This document shows positions 9,567-18,119 of a stretch of 64,000 bases of DNA, one piece after another. Made by a program: the position numbers and the translations under genes. Origin of the DNA: JACKCP01 sp034007295 (GTDB taxonomy: Bacteria; Desulfobacterota; Desulfobacteria; Desulfobacterales; JACKCP01); the NCBI GenBank assembly GCA_034007295.1, contig JAVERC010000005.1:1-64000 (forward strand), written 5' to 3'. Position 1 is the first letter of the stretch, and the number at the start of each line of letters is the position of its first letter. Under the pieces are notes generated by a model. It was given only the letters and a program-made list of their open reading frames with translations, searched no databases and had not been told where the DNA came from.

Positions 9567-10172
9567 CTACTTTCTAAGATATTTTCCCATATTTTTTATT
9601 ATATTTTTAGCCTCATCTACTGAAGTAACAGTAAACATTTTCAAATTTTTTTTCTGATCAGGCGGAAAATCAAGAAATCCAGCTGCTTCTTTGTCTTTTT
9701 CAGAAACAACCCTTATTATATATCTAGCATTTGTCCTCAAAAAAAGATAATGCACTTTTCTAAAATAAAAACTCATTCTCTGATTGATGACTGAGGTGTC
9801 AAATGTCCTTAAATCACTTATTACTGAAAAGCCAGGCTCAAGATTTTCGCTCATATTAATCACAGCATTTGAACATATTTTTGCACCACTTTTATTTGGA
9901 ACTCCATTAAACTGGATTAGCATAGTGTTTGTTTCTTCATTAATCTTTATTACCCAATTAAAATCGTCCTTTTCTCCTTTACTCACTAGAGGAGGCTGAC
10001 GTTTAATCCTTTTTTTAAACTTTTCAATCATTTTTTCTTTTAGTTCTAATTCCTCTTCAAGTCTTATCACTTCCTTGACTAAAAAAGGAGCCGCTTTTAT
10101 TGCAAGATTAATGTCCTTAACATCAGCTTCTGCCTTATGCCTAAATTTTTTTTTCAGGAGTTCAAGGTCCAT
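9567..10172 (-). CDS. Hypothetical protein with N-terminal coiled coil, possible STAS-like C-terminal domain
   Basis: 201 aa; ATG start preceded by GGAGCAG. Residues about 15-60 are a charged helix rich in Glu, Lys and Leu (RLEEELELKEKMIEKFKKR), likely a coiled coil. Residues about 70-200 look like an alternating alpha/beta domain with PGFSVISDLRTFD followed by a helix and RYIIRVVS. That pattern resembles SpoIIAA/STAS-like single-domain proteins, but the match is by eye only. No signal peptide or membrane segment. It is the first gene of a probable two-gene unit with bioB, separated by 7 nt; a functional link to biotin is not evident. Confidence 0.6.
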   Translation of the reverse strand: MDLELLKKKFRHKAEADVKDINLAIKAAPFLVKEVIRLEEELELKEKMIEKFKKRIKRQPPLVSKGEKDDFNWVIKINEETNTMLIQFNGVPNKSGAKICSNAVINMSENLEPGFSVISDLRTFDTSVINQRMSFYFRKVHYLFLRTNARYIIRVVSEKDKEAAGFLDFPPDQKKNLKMFTVTSVDEAKNIIKNMGKYLRK

Positions 10173-10513
10173 TTCTGCTCCACTATTAATTTTAACTTAA
10201 AATAATCAAAGCAATACAAAAACTGTTATTTTTATCATTAATGCAAAAAATTTAAAAACCCTTTTAGATCAAATTTTGAATATCATACTAAAAAAAGATT
10301 TATTCTAAATAAACTTTAATTAACTGAAAACAAAGTTTATTTCAGAATGTCAAATTTTTGTTAATCCTATTAAATTTTAAAAAATATAATTATTTCTATT
10401 GAAAACAATTTCAAGTATATTTTAAATAATATTAATTACAACAGACAAAATTTTTCTGTTCATTCACAAAAAATTAATCACAATTTGAAACTATAAAGCT
10501 AATTTATAAAAAA
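10173..10513. other. 341-bp divergent intergenic region
   Basis: No gene seen. It contains the promoter regions of the 9567 gene (minus) and ybaK (plus). The only clear structure is a long inverted repeat at 10302-10348. Confidence 0.5.
10302..10348. repeat. Long imperfect inverted repeat
   Basis: ATTCTAAATAAACTTT at 10302-10317 pairs with AAAGTTTATTTCAGAAT at 10332-10348, a 16-bp stem with a single bulged base around a 14-nt loop. It lies midway between two divergent genes and has no U tract on either side, so it looks more like an operator or cruciform than a terminator. It does not match the BirA operator half-site TTGTAAACC. Confidence 0.6.
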
Positions 10514-10987
10514 ATGACACCAGCAATTAATTTGTTAAAAAAAAATAAAATAAATTTTAAAATTTTAAGCTTTGAACATGATAAAAATAATTCTTCCTAT
10601 GGAATAGAAGCTGTTGAAAAACTTAACCAAAATCCTTTAAAAATTTTCAAAACCCTTATTGTTAAAGATGTATCTTTAAAAAACAATTATTTTACAGCAG
10701 TTATCCCTGCTGTAAAAAGGCTTAACTTAAAATTATTTTCAAAAGAGTTTAATCTAAAAAAAGCTGAAATTTCAAACCCGGATGAAGCTTCAAGGATTAC
10801 TGGATACATAGTAGGGGGAATAAGCCCGGTTAGTCAGAAAAAAAAACTTAAAACCATAATTGATTCTTCAGCATTAGATTTTGAAACAATTATTGTGAGT
10901 GCAGGTAAAAGGGGTCTTGAAATTGAAATTTCTGTTCTTGACCTATCAAAAATAACAAATGCAAAATTAGCAGAAATAAGTGAATAA
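10514..10987 (+). CDS. ybaK: YbaK/EbsC-family Cys-tRNA(Pro)/aminoacyl-tRNA deacylase
   Basis: 157-aa stand-alone editing domain of the YbaK/ProX superfamily. The family hydrolyses mischarged Cys-tRNA(Pro) and related aminoacyl-tRNAs in the cytoplasm. The catalytic lysine is expected at Lys46 in IFKTLIVKD, the same position as in characterised YbaK proteins. The C-terminal GYIVGGISPVSQKK segment is the family's Gly-rich signature. Length is standard. The ATG lacks a strong Shine-Dalgarno sequence. It appears monocistronic, preceded by an AT-rich 341-bp region and followed by the dispersed repeat at 11071. Confidence 0.9.
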   Translation: MTPAINLLKKNKINFKILSFEHDKNNSSYGIEAVEKLNQNPLKIFKTLIVKDVSLKNNYFTAVIPAVKRLNLKLFSKEFNLKKAEISNPDEASRITGYIVGGISPVSQKKKLKTIIDSSALDFETIIVSAGKRGLEIEISVLDLSKITNAKLAEISE

Positions 10988-11070
10988 AAAAGAGCTATAA
11001 CCTGAATTGAGCCTTTCATATTTTTAAATTAATAAATTTGGCTTATTATATTTAAAAAAAACTTAATATT

Positions 11071-11230
11071 TAGTGGCTGAACGAAAACGGCCTTTTTCGT
11101 CCATTCTTAAGTCAGATTCAAATTTTAAATCTCAACCCGAAATGGGCAAAAAAAACAATTTCCGTTCACCTTTTACTTAGTGATTCACCTAAAATTAGAA
11201 TTTTTTGTTCAGTTCAAGTGAAATAAGGCC
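11071..11230 (+). repeat. Dispersed intergenic repeat, copy 2 (rearranged)
   Basis: The first about 55 bases match the copy at 61678 nearly base for base (GCTGAACGAAAACGGCC, then GTCCATTCTTAAG and CAGATTCAAA). The last about 50 bases match the tail of that copy in reverse complement: TTTTTTGTTCAGTTCAAGTG is the inverse of CACTTAAACTGAACAAAAAA at 61776-61795. So this copy has head and inverted tail. No open reading frame is present. Confidence 0.75.
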
Positions 11231-11251
11231 ATATTAATCACCAAACAAATA

Positions 11252-11275
11252 AGCCAGACTTTATTTTGTCTGGCT
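11252..11275 (-). terminator. Hairpin terminator downstream of phoR
   Basis: AGCCAGAC and GTCTGGCT form a perfect 8-bp stem with an 8-nt AT loop, 36 bp past the phoR stop. The downstream tract on the minus strand is TTATTTGTTT, a modest U run. Confidence 0.65.
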
Positions 11276-11310
11276 GTTTAATTCAAAAAAAATAAAAGAC
11301 TTAAGTTCAG

Positions 11311-13098
11311 TTAAATATTTTTAGGAACTCTAAGACTGAAACAGCTGCCCTTTCCAGGAATACTTGCAAGTTCAATACTGCCTTTGTGAATATTCATCAC
11401 ATGCTTTACTATTGCAAGACCAAGTCCTGTTCCACCCATTTTTCTGCTTCTTCCCTTATCAACTCTATAAAATCTCTCAAAAATTCTTTGATGTTCCATT
11501 GAAGAAATTCCTATACCCTCGTCTTCAACTGAAATTACAAAATCAGAACTTGTTTCCTTTGCCATTATTTTTACTGTTTTTCCTTCCTCGCTGTACTTAA
11601 CTGCATTGTCAATAAGATTTGTAAGAGCATTTTCAAAAAGCACCTTGTTGACTGTAATTTTCATTGCTAAATCAATTGAAGCAATGATTTCAATATTTTT
11701 ATTTATTGCAGAAGGTTCGCAGATTTTTACGGAAGAATCTACAAGCTCAAACAAAGGCTCACTTCTGAATTTTATAATTTCTGACTCCTCATTTTTTTCT
11801 ATCCAGGAAAGATCAAGAAGATCATTTATTATGTTTATGAGCCTGTCTACATTTTTATCTATAATTGACAAAAATCTGTCTAATCTTTCCCTTTCAATAT
11901 CAGTGCTTTCCCGTATTGTTTCCACAAACCCCTTAATTGCTGTCATGGGAGTTTTAAGTTCATGGGATACATTGGCAACAAAATCCCTTCTCATATTTTC
12001 AAGGTGTCTTATCCTTGTGACATCTTGAATTACAAAAAGAGTTCCTATTCTTTTATTTTTTTCATCCTTAAGTGGGCTGCTGTGTGCATTTAAAATTTTT
12101 TCTCTTGTTTTTCCATACTTTAAATCCGATGAAACATGATTTTCTGTTTTTACAGAATCCTGAATAAATTTATATAGTTCACTGTCTCTTACAAGCTCGT
12201 AAACATTTTTATTTTTAATATCTGACAAGTCCATTGAAAAAATATCAAGGGCACTTTGGTTAAGCCTCATAATTCTTTCATTTGTATCAAGTGCAAGGAC
12301 ACCTTCTGTCATACTTGAAAAAACAGTTTCTAGCTCATTTCTGTTTCTTGATTCTGTTTTAAGTTTTTCATTCAGCTCATCTGCCATAAGATTTAATGTT
12401 TCTGCAAGTTCTCCAAGTTCTTTTATTTCAGGAACAAAAAGCTTTTTATCAAGATTTCCCCTTGAAAAATCCTTTGCTCCGTTTTTCATTTCAATAATTG
12501 GCTTTGTTATTTTCAAAGAAAAAATAAATGAAATAAAAGTTGCAAGCAGTGCAATAAAAAGGCCTGCAAAACCAATTTTAAAATTGGTCATAAAAAGCTC
12601 TTTTCCAATTGATTCAAGAGAAACAGAAGACCTTAAAACTCCTGCAAGATTATTTTCAATATAAATAGGAAGTGCTGCATAGAGCATTTTTTGCTTTAAA
12701 GTGTCGCTGTATCTTATATTGGATTCTTTTTTACCAGAATATGCTGCTCTTATTTCAGGTCTTGTTTTATGATTTTCCATTCTTTGGGGAGACTCTTTGC
12801 TGTCTCCAAGAACCTTTCCATTGAAATCAACTATTGTAAATCTCAGTCCAGCTCTTTTTCCGGCATCTACACAAAGAAAATCAAGCTCTTCCACCGAAGA
12901 ATTATTTAAGAGCTCTCTTTTTACAACAGGAACAAAAAGCTCACTTTTCTCATATAAAGAAGTTTCTACCTGGGAATAAAAAAAACTTTTAATTGATGTT
13001 GAAGCATAATAGCTTCCTATAACTGTGCAGATTACTATTACAATCAAATAAGATGGATAAATCTGCCAGAAAAGCTTTTTTTTTCTGTTCTTATTCAT
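11311..13098 (-). CDS. phoR: Phosphate regulon sensor histidine kinase
   Basis: 595-aa inner-membrane kinase that phosphorylates PhoB when phosphate is low. Domains: a membrane helix near 18-34, a periplasmic sensor of about 135 residues, a second helix near 174-196, HAMP to about 245, a PAS domain about 253-365, HisKA with phospho-acceptor His379 (VSHELKTP), and a HATPase with N box LTNLIDNAVKYS, G1 VEDEGIGI and G2 GGTGLGLAIV. The large periplasmic domain differs from E. coli PhoR, which nearly lacks one, and is common in other phyla. The start overlaps the 3' end of phoB by 8 nt, so translation is likely coupled. Last gene of the pst-pho transcript. Confidence 0.92.
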   Translation of the reverse strand: MNKNRKKKLFWQIYPSYLIVIVICTVIGSYYASTSIKSFFYSQVETSLYEKSELFVPVVKRELLNNSSVEELDFLCVDAGKRAGLRFTIVDFNGKVLGDSKESPQRMENHKTRPEIRAAYSGKKESNIRYSDTLKQKMLYAALPIYIENNLAGVLRSSVSLESIGKELFMTNFKIGFAGLFIALLATFISFIFSLKITKPIIEMKNGAKDFSRGNLDKKLFVPEIKELGELAETLNLMADELNEKLKTESRNRNELETVFSSMTEGVLALDTNERIMRLNQSALDIFSMDLSDIKNKNVYELVRDSELYKFIQDSVKTENHVSSDLKYGKTREKILNAHSSPLKDEKNKRIGTLFVIQDVTRIRHLENMRRDFVANVSHELKTPMTAIKGFVETIRESTDIERERLDRFLSIIDKNVDRLINIINDLLDLSWIEKNEESEIIKFRSEPLFELVDSSVKICEPSAINKNIEIIASIDLAMKITVNKVLFENALTNLIDNAVKYSEEGKTVKIMAKETSSDFVISVEDEGIGISSMEHQRIFERFYRVDKGRSRKMGGTGLGLAIVKHVMNIHKGSIELASIPGKGSCFSLRVPKNI

Positions 13099-13795
13099 AA
13101 TTCTCTTCCCTGAATCTGTATCCTACACCCCTTACAGTTTCTATATAGGCTCCATAGCCGCCAAGTTTTTTTCTAAGTCCTACAATCTGGACATCAACAC
13201 TTCTTTCAGTTACAGGATAACTTTCCCCGTGGATGGCATCTACTATCTGGGATCTTGTAAAAACCCATCCTGGCTTTGATACAAGAAATTTTAAAATTTC
13301 AAATTCCGAGTGGGTAAGGGTCAGGCTTTCTTTGCCAAGGGTAACCAAATGTCTTCCGCTGTGGATTCTTAAATCCTTAAATACAATCTCTTTATCAGTT
13401 GATTCAGCTTCATCTTCAATACTGTTTCTTCTAAGAACTGATTTTATTCTCGCCAACAAGACTCTGGGGCTGAAAGGCTTTGAAATATAATCATCAGCTC
13501 CAAGTTCTAGACCTGTAACAACATCTGCTTCTTCTCCCTTTGCTGTAAGCATTATAATCGGAAGTTTTTTAAATTTTTGAGAATTTCGTATTTTTTTTGC
13601 AACATCAAAACCATCCATTCCAGGAAGCATAAGATCAAGAAGAACAAGATCTGGCTTTTCCCTTTCCATGAGTTTAAGACCTTTTTCACCGTTTTCTGCA
13701 GTAATTACCCGAAATCCTTCTCTTTTTAAATTATAATCTATCAATTCAAGGATATCTTCCTCATCATCTATTGCTAAAATCAGTTCACTTCCCAT
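13091..13795 (-). CDS. phoB: Phosphate regulon response regulator, OmpR/PhoB family
   Basis: 234-aa DNA-binding response regulator. The receiver domain (1-120) has the acidic pair Asp10-Asp11, phospho-acceptor Asp54 in LLDLMLPGMDG, and Lys106 in YISKPFSP. The C-terminal winged helix-turn-helix spans about 135-230 (LTHSEFEILKFL, SVDVQIVGLRKKL). When phosphorylated it binds Pho boxes; a good candidate lies upstream of pstS in this window. It sits 17 bp after phoU and overlaps phoR by 8 nt. Confidence 0.93.
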   Translation of the reverse strand: MGSELILAIDDEEDILELIDYNLKREGFRVITAENGEKGLKLMEREKPDLVLLDLMLPGMDGFDVAKKIRNSQKFKKLPIIMLTAKGEEADVVTGLELGADDYISKPFSPRVLLARIKSVLRRNSIEDEAESTDKEIVFKDLRIHSGRHLVTLGKESLTLTHSEFEILKFLVSKPGWVFTRSQIVDAIHGESYPVTERSVDVQIVGLRKKLGGYGAYIETVRGVGYRFREENYE

Positions 13796-13812
13796 TTATC
13801 AAAACCCCGTAT

Positions 13813-14460
13813 CTAATAATTATGCCTTACAATTTCACCCTTGACCATATATATAACCTCTTCTGCAATATTTGTTGCATGGTCTGCTATTCTCTCAATA
13901 TGGCGTGAAACAAGAAACATGTTTATTATATAACCTATATGAGAATCTGCTTCTTTTAAAACCTGCTTAATATAATCATATGCATGATTTTTTATTTCAT
14001 CGACCTCATCGTCCATGCCCCTGACTTTTTGTGCAAGCGAAGCATCAAAATTTACAAATGAGTCTAGGCTTAATTTAAGCATTTCCCTGGTTCTTTGCCC
14101 CATTGATCTGTAGTCAAAAACATATTCGGGTTTACCCCATGAGCATAGTTTTATGACTCTCTGCCCAATATTTACAGTCTGATCTCCTATTCTTTCAAGC
14201 TCATTATTTATTTTTATGCAGCTTACAAGAAACCTCAAATCAGTTGCAACCGGCTGGTGAAGTGCAATCACCTTTAAACATTCTTCTTCTATTTCAACTT
14301 CCTTTAAATCAATTTCATTGTCTGCTTCAACTACCTCTTTTGCAAGACTTGAATTTCTTTCAAATAGTGCATTAGTAACCTTTTCAACCCTTTCCTCAGC
14401 CATTGCTCCAAGGGTTAAAATATCTTTTTTAATATTTTCAATCTCTCTTTGAAGTCTCAT
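13813..14460 (-). CDS. phoU: Phosphate transport system regulatory protein PhoU
   Basis: 215-aa all-helical protein with two tandem PhoU repeats. It links the PstSCAB transporter to PhoR and dampens phosphate uptake and Pho signalling. The repeats show the E-x(3)-D metal/phosphate patches (VEADNEIDLKEVEIEEECL near the first, VRGMDDEVDEIK in the second). I chose the ATG at 14460 (RLQREIENIK) because AAAGGG lies just upstream. The TTG at 14481 would overlap pstB but has no ribosome site. Gap to pstB is 13 nt. Confidence 0.92.
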   Translation of the reverse strand: MRLQREIENIKKDILTLGAMAEERVEKVTNALFERNSSLAKEVVEADNEIDLKEVEIEEECLKVIALHQPVATDLRFLVSCIKINNELERIGDQTVNIGQRVIKLCSWGKPEYVFDYRSMGQRTREMLKLSLDSFVNFDASLAQKVRGMDDEVDEIKNHAYDYIKQVLKEADSHIGYIINMFLVSRHIERIADHATNIAEEVIYMVKGEIVRHNY

Positions 14461-14473
14461 AAAAATCCCTTTA

Positions 14474-15238
14474 TCAGCCAAATCGGCCTGTTATATAATC
14501 TTCTGTTTTTTTATTACCAGGATTTGTAAAAATTGTATCTGTATCTGCTGCTTCAATGAGTTCACCCATGTAAAAAAATGCTGTTACATCAGAAACTCTT
14601 GCTGCCTGCTGCATATTATGCGTAACTATTACTATTGTATAATTTTTTTTAAGCTCATGGATAAGCTCCTCAATTTTTGTTGTTGCAATCGGGTCTAGTG
14701 CAGATGCTGGTTCATCCATCAAAAGCACTTCAGGTTCAACTGCAAGAGCCCTTGCAATACAAAGTCTTTGCTGCTGCCCGCCCGAAAGCCCTAATGCATT
14801 ATCCTTAAGCCTGTGTTTTACCTCGTCCCATAACGCTGCCTGCTTTAAGCTCTTTTCAACCTGTGACTGAATATAATTTTTATCCTTAATGCCGTTTACT
14901 CTTAATCCATAGGCAACATTTTCATAAATAGTCTTTGGAAAAGGATTTGGTTTCTGAAAAACCATCCCCACTTTTCTTCTAAGCTCTACTACATCAAGGC
15001 CTGAGGTATAAATCTCTTCATCATCAAGAATAATTTTTCCTTCCACCCTGGTATTACTCACAAGATCATTCATTCTGTTAAGACATCTTAAAAATGTACT
15101 TTTGCCACACCCTGAGGGTCCGATTAAAGCTGCTACCTCATTTTCATTAAAATCTATGCTGATGGAAGACAATGCCTTGAAATCGCCGTAATAAAAATCC
15201 AAATCCTCCACAAGTATCTTTTTTTTGCCTGAACTCAT
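14474..15238 (-). CDS. pstB: Phosphate ABC transporter ATP-binding protein
   Basis: 254-aa ABC ATPase that powers high-affinity phosphate import by PstCA. Walker A GPSGCGKS is at residues 40-47, the ABC signature LSGGQQQR and Walker B VLLMDEP follow, and the H-loop is in IVIVTHNMQQA. Length and motifs are standard for PstB. It lies between pstA (16-nt gap) and phoU. Confidence 0.96.
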   Translation of the reverse strand: MSSGKKKILVEDLDFYYGDFKALSSISIDFNENEVAALIGPSGCGKSTFLRCLNRMNDLVSNTRVEGKIILDDEEIYTSGLDVVELRRKVGMVFQKPNPFPKTIYENVAYGLRVNGIKDKNYIQSQVEKSLKQAALWDEVKHRLKDNALGLSGGQQQRLCIARALAVEPEVLLMDEPASALDPIATTKIEELIHELKKNYTIVIVTHNMQQAARVSDVTAFFYMGELIEAADTDTIFTNPGNKKTEDYITGRFG

Positions 15239-15254
15239 CTGTTCTCCAAAATAT

Positions 15255-16148
15255 TTATATTTTCATTTTTTTACGAAGCTTTGCCCTGATAACAATAGCA
15301 ATAATATTAATCAAAAAAACCAGAGCTATAAGAACAAGAGCTGTTCCGTACTGAAGATGTCTTGTCTGCGATATATTAGTTCCAGCAGTTGCAAGAACAT
15401 AAATGTGATATGGCAGTGCCATTACTTCATCAAAAATTGAACTGGGAAGTGAGGGTGTAAAAAAAACAGCTCCTGTAAACATAATTGGTGCAGTTTCTCC
15501 TGCAACCCTGCTTACAGAAAGTATTGCACCTGTAAGTATGCCTGGTGCTGCAGCAGGAAGCACAACTCTAAATATTGTCTGCCATTTAGTTGCACCAAGT
15601 CCAAGACTTGCGTATCTGTAACTGTCAGGAACTGCTCTTAAAGCCTCTTCTGTTGCACCAATTATTATGGGAAGACTCATAAGCGACAATGTAAGTGCAC
15701 CAGCAGCAAGACTTACACCCATTTTCAGATAAATACAAAATAACGCAAGGCCAAAAAGTCCGAACACAACTGATGGAACACCTGCGAGATTATTTATTCC
15801 AAGCCTTACTATTCTTAAAATTTTCCCGTCTCTTGCATATTCTGTAAGATAAATTGCAGCCATTACCCCTATTGGAAGAGCAACTATAATTGCTCCAATG
15901 CTTAATCCAAATGTCCCAATAATACAGGGTAAAATTCCGCCTTCAGTCATTGCTTCCCTTGGAGGCCTGGTTAAAAATGTCCAGTTAATTGCAGAATATC
16001 CCCTTGATATAAGAAAATAAAATAAAATACCAAGAGCTCCAGCACATATAAAAGCTGAGGACCTAAACACAGAAAAAGCTATTTTTTCCGCAATTTTTCT
16101 CTGAAAAAGTGTTTTTGATTTAACAGTATAAAAATTTATTTTTTCCAT
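15255..16148 (-). CDS. pstA: Phosphate ABC transporter permease PstA
   Basis: 297-aa inner-membrane permease with about six transmembrane helices. The cytoplasmic coupling loop EALRAVPDSYRYASLGLGATKWQ has the EAA-type motif that docks to PstB. It pairs with PstC to form the phosphate channel. The start ATG lies 12 nt after the pstC stop, consistent with co-translation. Confidence 0.95.
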   Translation of the reverse strand: MEKINFYTVKSKTLFQRKIAEKIAFSVFRSSAFICAGALGILFYFLISRGYSAINWTFLTRPPREAMTEGGILPCIIGTFGLSIGAIIVALPIGVMAAIYLTEYARDGKILRIVRLGINNLAGVPSVVFGLFGLALFCIYLKMGVSLAAGALTLSLMSLPIIIGATEEALRAVPDSYRYASLGLGATKWQTIFRVVLPAAAPGILTGAILSVSRVAGETAPIMFTGAVFFTPSLPSSIFDEVMALPYHIYVLATAGTNISQTRHLQYGTALVLIALVFLINIIAIVIRAKLRKKMKI

Positions 16149-16160
16149 TTTAAAGCCTTG

Positions 16161-17045
16161 TTAAAATCCGGTTTCTCTCTGCTTGAACCTGTTTGAAATC
16201 CATGCAGCCATTAGATTAAACAGCAATGTAAATAAAAAAAGAACAAATCCGATTGCAAATAAAGCATGATAATGCTCACTTCCAACCGGTGCTTCTCCCA
16301 TTTCAGCTGCAATAGATGCAGGCATCGGCCTTACAGGATCAAATATTGATCCTGGTATCATTGCAGCACCGCCAGCAACCATGAGAACAACCATTGTTTC
16401 TCCCATTGCCCTTGACATTCCCAAAATTACAGAAGTGCTTATTCCAGACAATGCAGATGGTATAATCACTCTTACAATAGTTTCAAAATGAGTTGCACCA
16501 AGCCCAAGGGATGCTTCTTTTAAAGATGAGGGAACTGCCTTTATTGCGTCTTCAGACAAAGAACATATAGTCGGCACTGACATGAATGCAAGCATAAGGG
16601 AAGCATTGAATATATTAAGCCCTGATGAAATATTAAAAATTTCCTGTAAAAAAGGTGCTACAATAACCATCCCAAAAAAACCTATTACAACAGATGGGAT
16701 GCTTGCTAAAAGTTCTATAAGAGGCTTTACAAATTCACTTACCTTTTCATTTGCAACCTCTGCGATATAAATTGCTGTCATGAGTCCAAGAGGAACTGCA
16801 ATTGAACCTGATATAATAGTTACAAGCAATGAGCCGACAATCAGAGCTAAAATTCCAAAATCAGCCGGATCATAGGTTGGATACCAGTATTTCCCAAACA
16901 AGAAGTCATGTATTTTTATTTCCTTAAATAAAGGGAAGCCCTCAATAAAAAGAAAAACTATTATCATTGCCATTATAAATATGCAGAAAAAACCCATCAT
17001 CAAAAAAAACAGCCGGATTTTTTTTTCTTTGCTTTCTCTTGTCAT
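16161..17045 (-). CDS. pstC: Phosphate ABC transporter permease PstC
   Basis: 294-aa inner-membrane permease with an N-terminal membrane helix (about 11-32) and a conserved core. The coupling loop reads AIKAVPSSLKEASLGLGATHFE, and it is followed by SAMGETM-like residues (SRAMGETMVV) typical of PstC. It partners PstA. It follows pstS after a 74-nt gap, a larger spacing than elsewhere in the operon, as is common where a processed or attenuated transcript gives more of the binding protein. Confidence 0.95.
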   Translation of the reverse strand: MTRESKEKKIRLFFLMMGFFCIFIMAMIIVFLFIEGFPLFKEIKIHDFLFGKYWYPTYDPADFGILALIVGSLLVTIISGSIAVPLGLMTAIYIAEVANEKVSEFVKPLIELLASIPSVVIGFFGMVIVAPFLQEIFNISSGLNIFNASLMLAFMSVPTICSLSEDAIKAVPSSLKEASLGLGATHFETIVRVIIPSALSGISTSVILGMSRAMGETMVVLMVAGGAAMIPGSIFDPVRPMPASIAAEMGEAPVGSEHYHALFAIGFVLFLFTLLFNLMAAWISNRFKQRETGF

Positions 17046-17119
17046 TAAAATATCTCTGTAATTTATTGAAATAATGGCAGCTCTTTATTTACTAAGCTGC
17101 CAGCTTTTATTAAAGTGTT

Positions 17120-17935
17120 TTAGTAAATTGAAATGCTTCCAGCTTTTTTTACAAGCTCCTGACCTTTTGGCGACATTATATAATTAATATATTTTCCAAT
17201 TTTTCCTTCAGGCCAGCCATTAGTAAACATGTAAAGACCTCTTGAAATTTTATATTCGCCAGTCTGAGTAGTTTTTTCTGATCCCTTCACACCATCAACA
17301 TTCACAAGTTTTACATCATTGTTAAGATAACCAAGTCCAATATATCCTATAGCTCCTTTGGTTGAAGCTATAGACTGAACAATTGCACCATTTGAAGGAA
17401 CAGTCAGTGCTCTTGGAGTTACTCTCTGCTTTTTAAGAACTATCTCACTCCAGACTTCATATGTTCCAGAGGAACTATCCCTTGAAATAACAACTATATC
17501 CATATTTGGTCCCCCAAATTCCTTCCAGTTAGTTGCTTTTCCAAGATAAATTTTTTGAAGATCAGAAAGGGTAAGGTTTTTTACAGGGTTTGAAGGGTTG
17601 ACCACAGGAACAATTGCATCAAGTGCTACCATAAATGGAACAGGATATACGCCTTTTTCACAAGCAGCAGTTTTTACTTCCTTGTCTTTAATAAATCTTG
17701 AGGCATTTGCAATATCTGTTGTACCATCAAGAATAGCCTTGATTCCATTTCCAGAACCACCGCCTGACAAGGTTACTTCAATATCAGGGTAGTCTTTCAT
17801 AAATGATTCAGAAACAATCTGTGCAACTGGAAGCACAGTTGTTGAACCTTTAATTACAAGTTTTTCTTTTGCAAATGATACTGAAGAAAAAATCAGCAAT
17901 GCTGCCATTGCCATAAAAATTGAAATTCTTTTCAT
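17120..17935 (-). CDS. pstS: Phosphate-binding periplasmic protein PstS
   Basis: 271 aa from the ATG at 17935, preceded by AAAGGATGG. An upstream TTG at 17968 would put hydrophilic residues before the signal peptide and is rejected. The signal peptide runs MKRISIFMAMAALLIFSSVSFA, with likely cleavage after SFA. The mature protein has phosphate-loop residues GSTTV near its start and SGGGSGNGI, then the second domain SRDSSSGTYEVW. The protein captures periplasmic phosphate for PstCAB. First gene of the operon, with a Pho box 66 bp upstream. Confidence 0.95.
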   Translation of the reverse strand: MKRISIFMAMAALLIFSSVSFAKEKLVIKGSTTVLPVAQIVSESFMKDYPDIEVTLSGGGSGNGIKAILDGTTDIANASRFIKDKEVKTAACEKGVYPVPFMVALDAIVPVVNPSNPVKNLTLSDLQKIYLGKATNWKEFGGPNMDIVVISRDSSSGTYEVWSEIVLKKQRVTPRALTVPSNGAIVQSIASTKGAIGYIGLGYLNNDVKLVNVDGVKGSEKTTQTGEYKISRGLYMFTNGWPEGKIGKYINYIMSPKGQELVKKAGSISIY

Positions 17936-18000
17936 TGTAAACCATCCTTTAATATTGTTTTGTATCAAAAAAAATTCTTAAAGGATTTTTACAACTAAAA

Positions 18001-18018
18001 TGTTAGGGAATTGTTAGC
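18001..18018 (-). promoter_or_regulatory. Candidate Pho box upstream of pstS
   Basis: Read on the minus strand the site has CTAACA repeated with an 11-nt period (CTAACAATTCCCTAACA), the spacing of the PhoB direct repeat CTGTCAT-N4-CTGTCAT. The distal repeat replaces a -35 element; TAAAAAT lies about 9 nt further on as a possible -10. It is directly upstream of the pst-pho operon whose last genes encode PhoB and PhoR, so autoregulation is expected. Confidence 0.7.
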
Positions 18019-18037
18019 ATATTATTAGTTTAAAAAT

Positions 18038-18073
18038 AAAAAAGCCTGCAATTTATAATTACAGGCTTTTTTT
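18038..18073 (-). terminator. Intrinsic terminator of the ribosomal superoperon
   Basis: On the minus strand AAAAAAAGCCTG pairs with CAGGCTTTTTT around an AT loop, then TTTTTTATTTTT. It lies 47 bp after the rplQ stop and closes the 29-kb co-directional block. The complementary strand also has a T run. Confidence 0.88.
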
Positions 18074-18119
18074 ACTCATATTTGTGAGAGATCTTAACAA
18101 GGTTCTAACAAAAATTTAA

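Larger units (their letters stand above)
10988..11310. other. 323-bp convergent intergenic region with repeat and terminator
   Basis: No gene seen. It lies between the convergent ybaK and phoR genes and is largely filled by copy 2 of the dispersed repeat (11071-11230) and a hairpin terminator (11252-11275). Confidence 0.6.
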
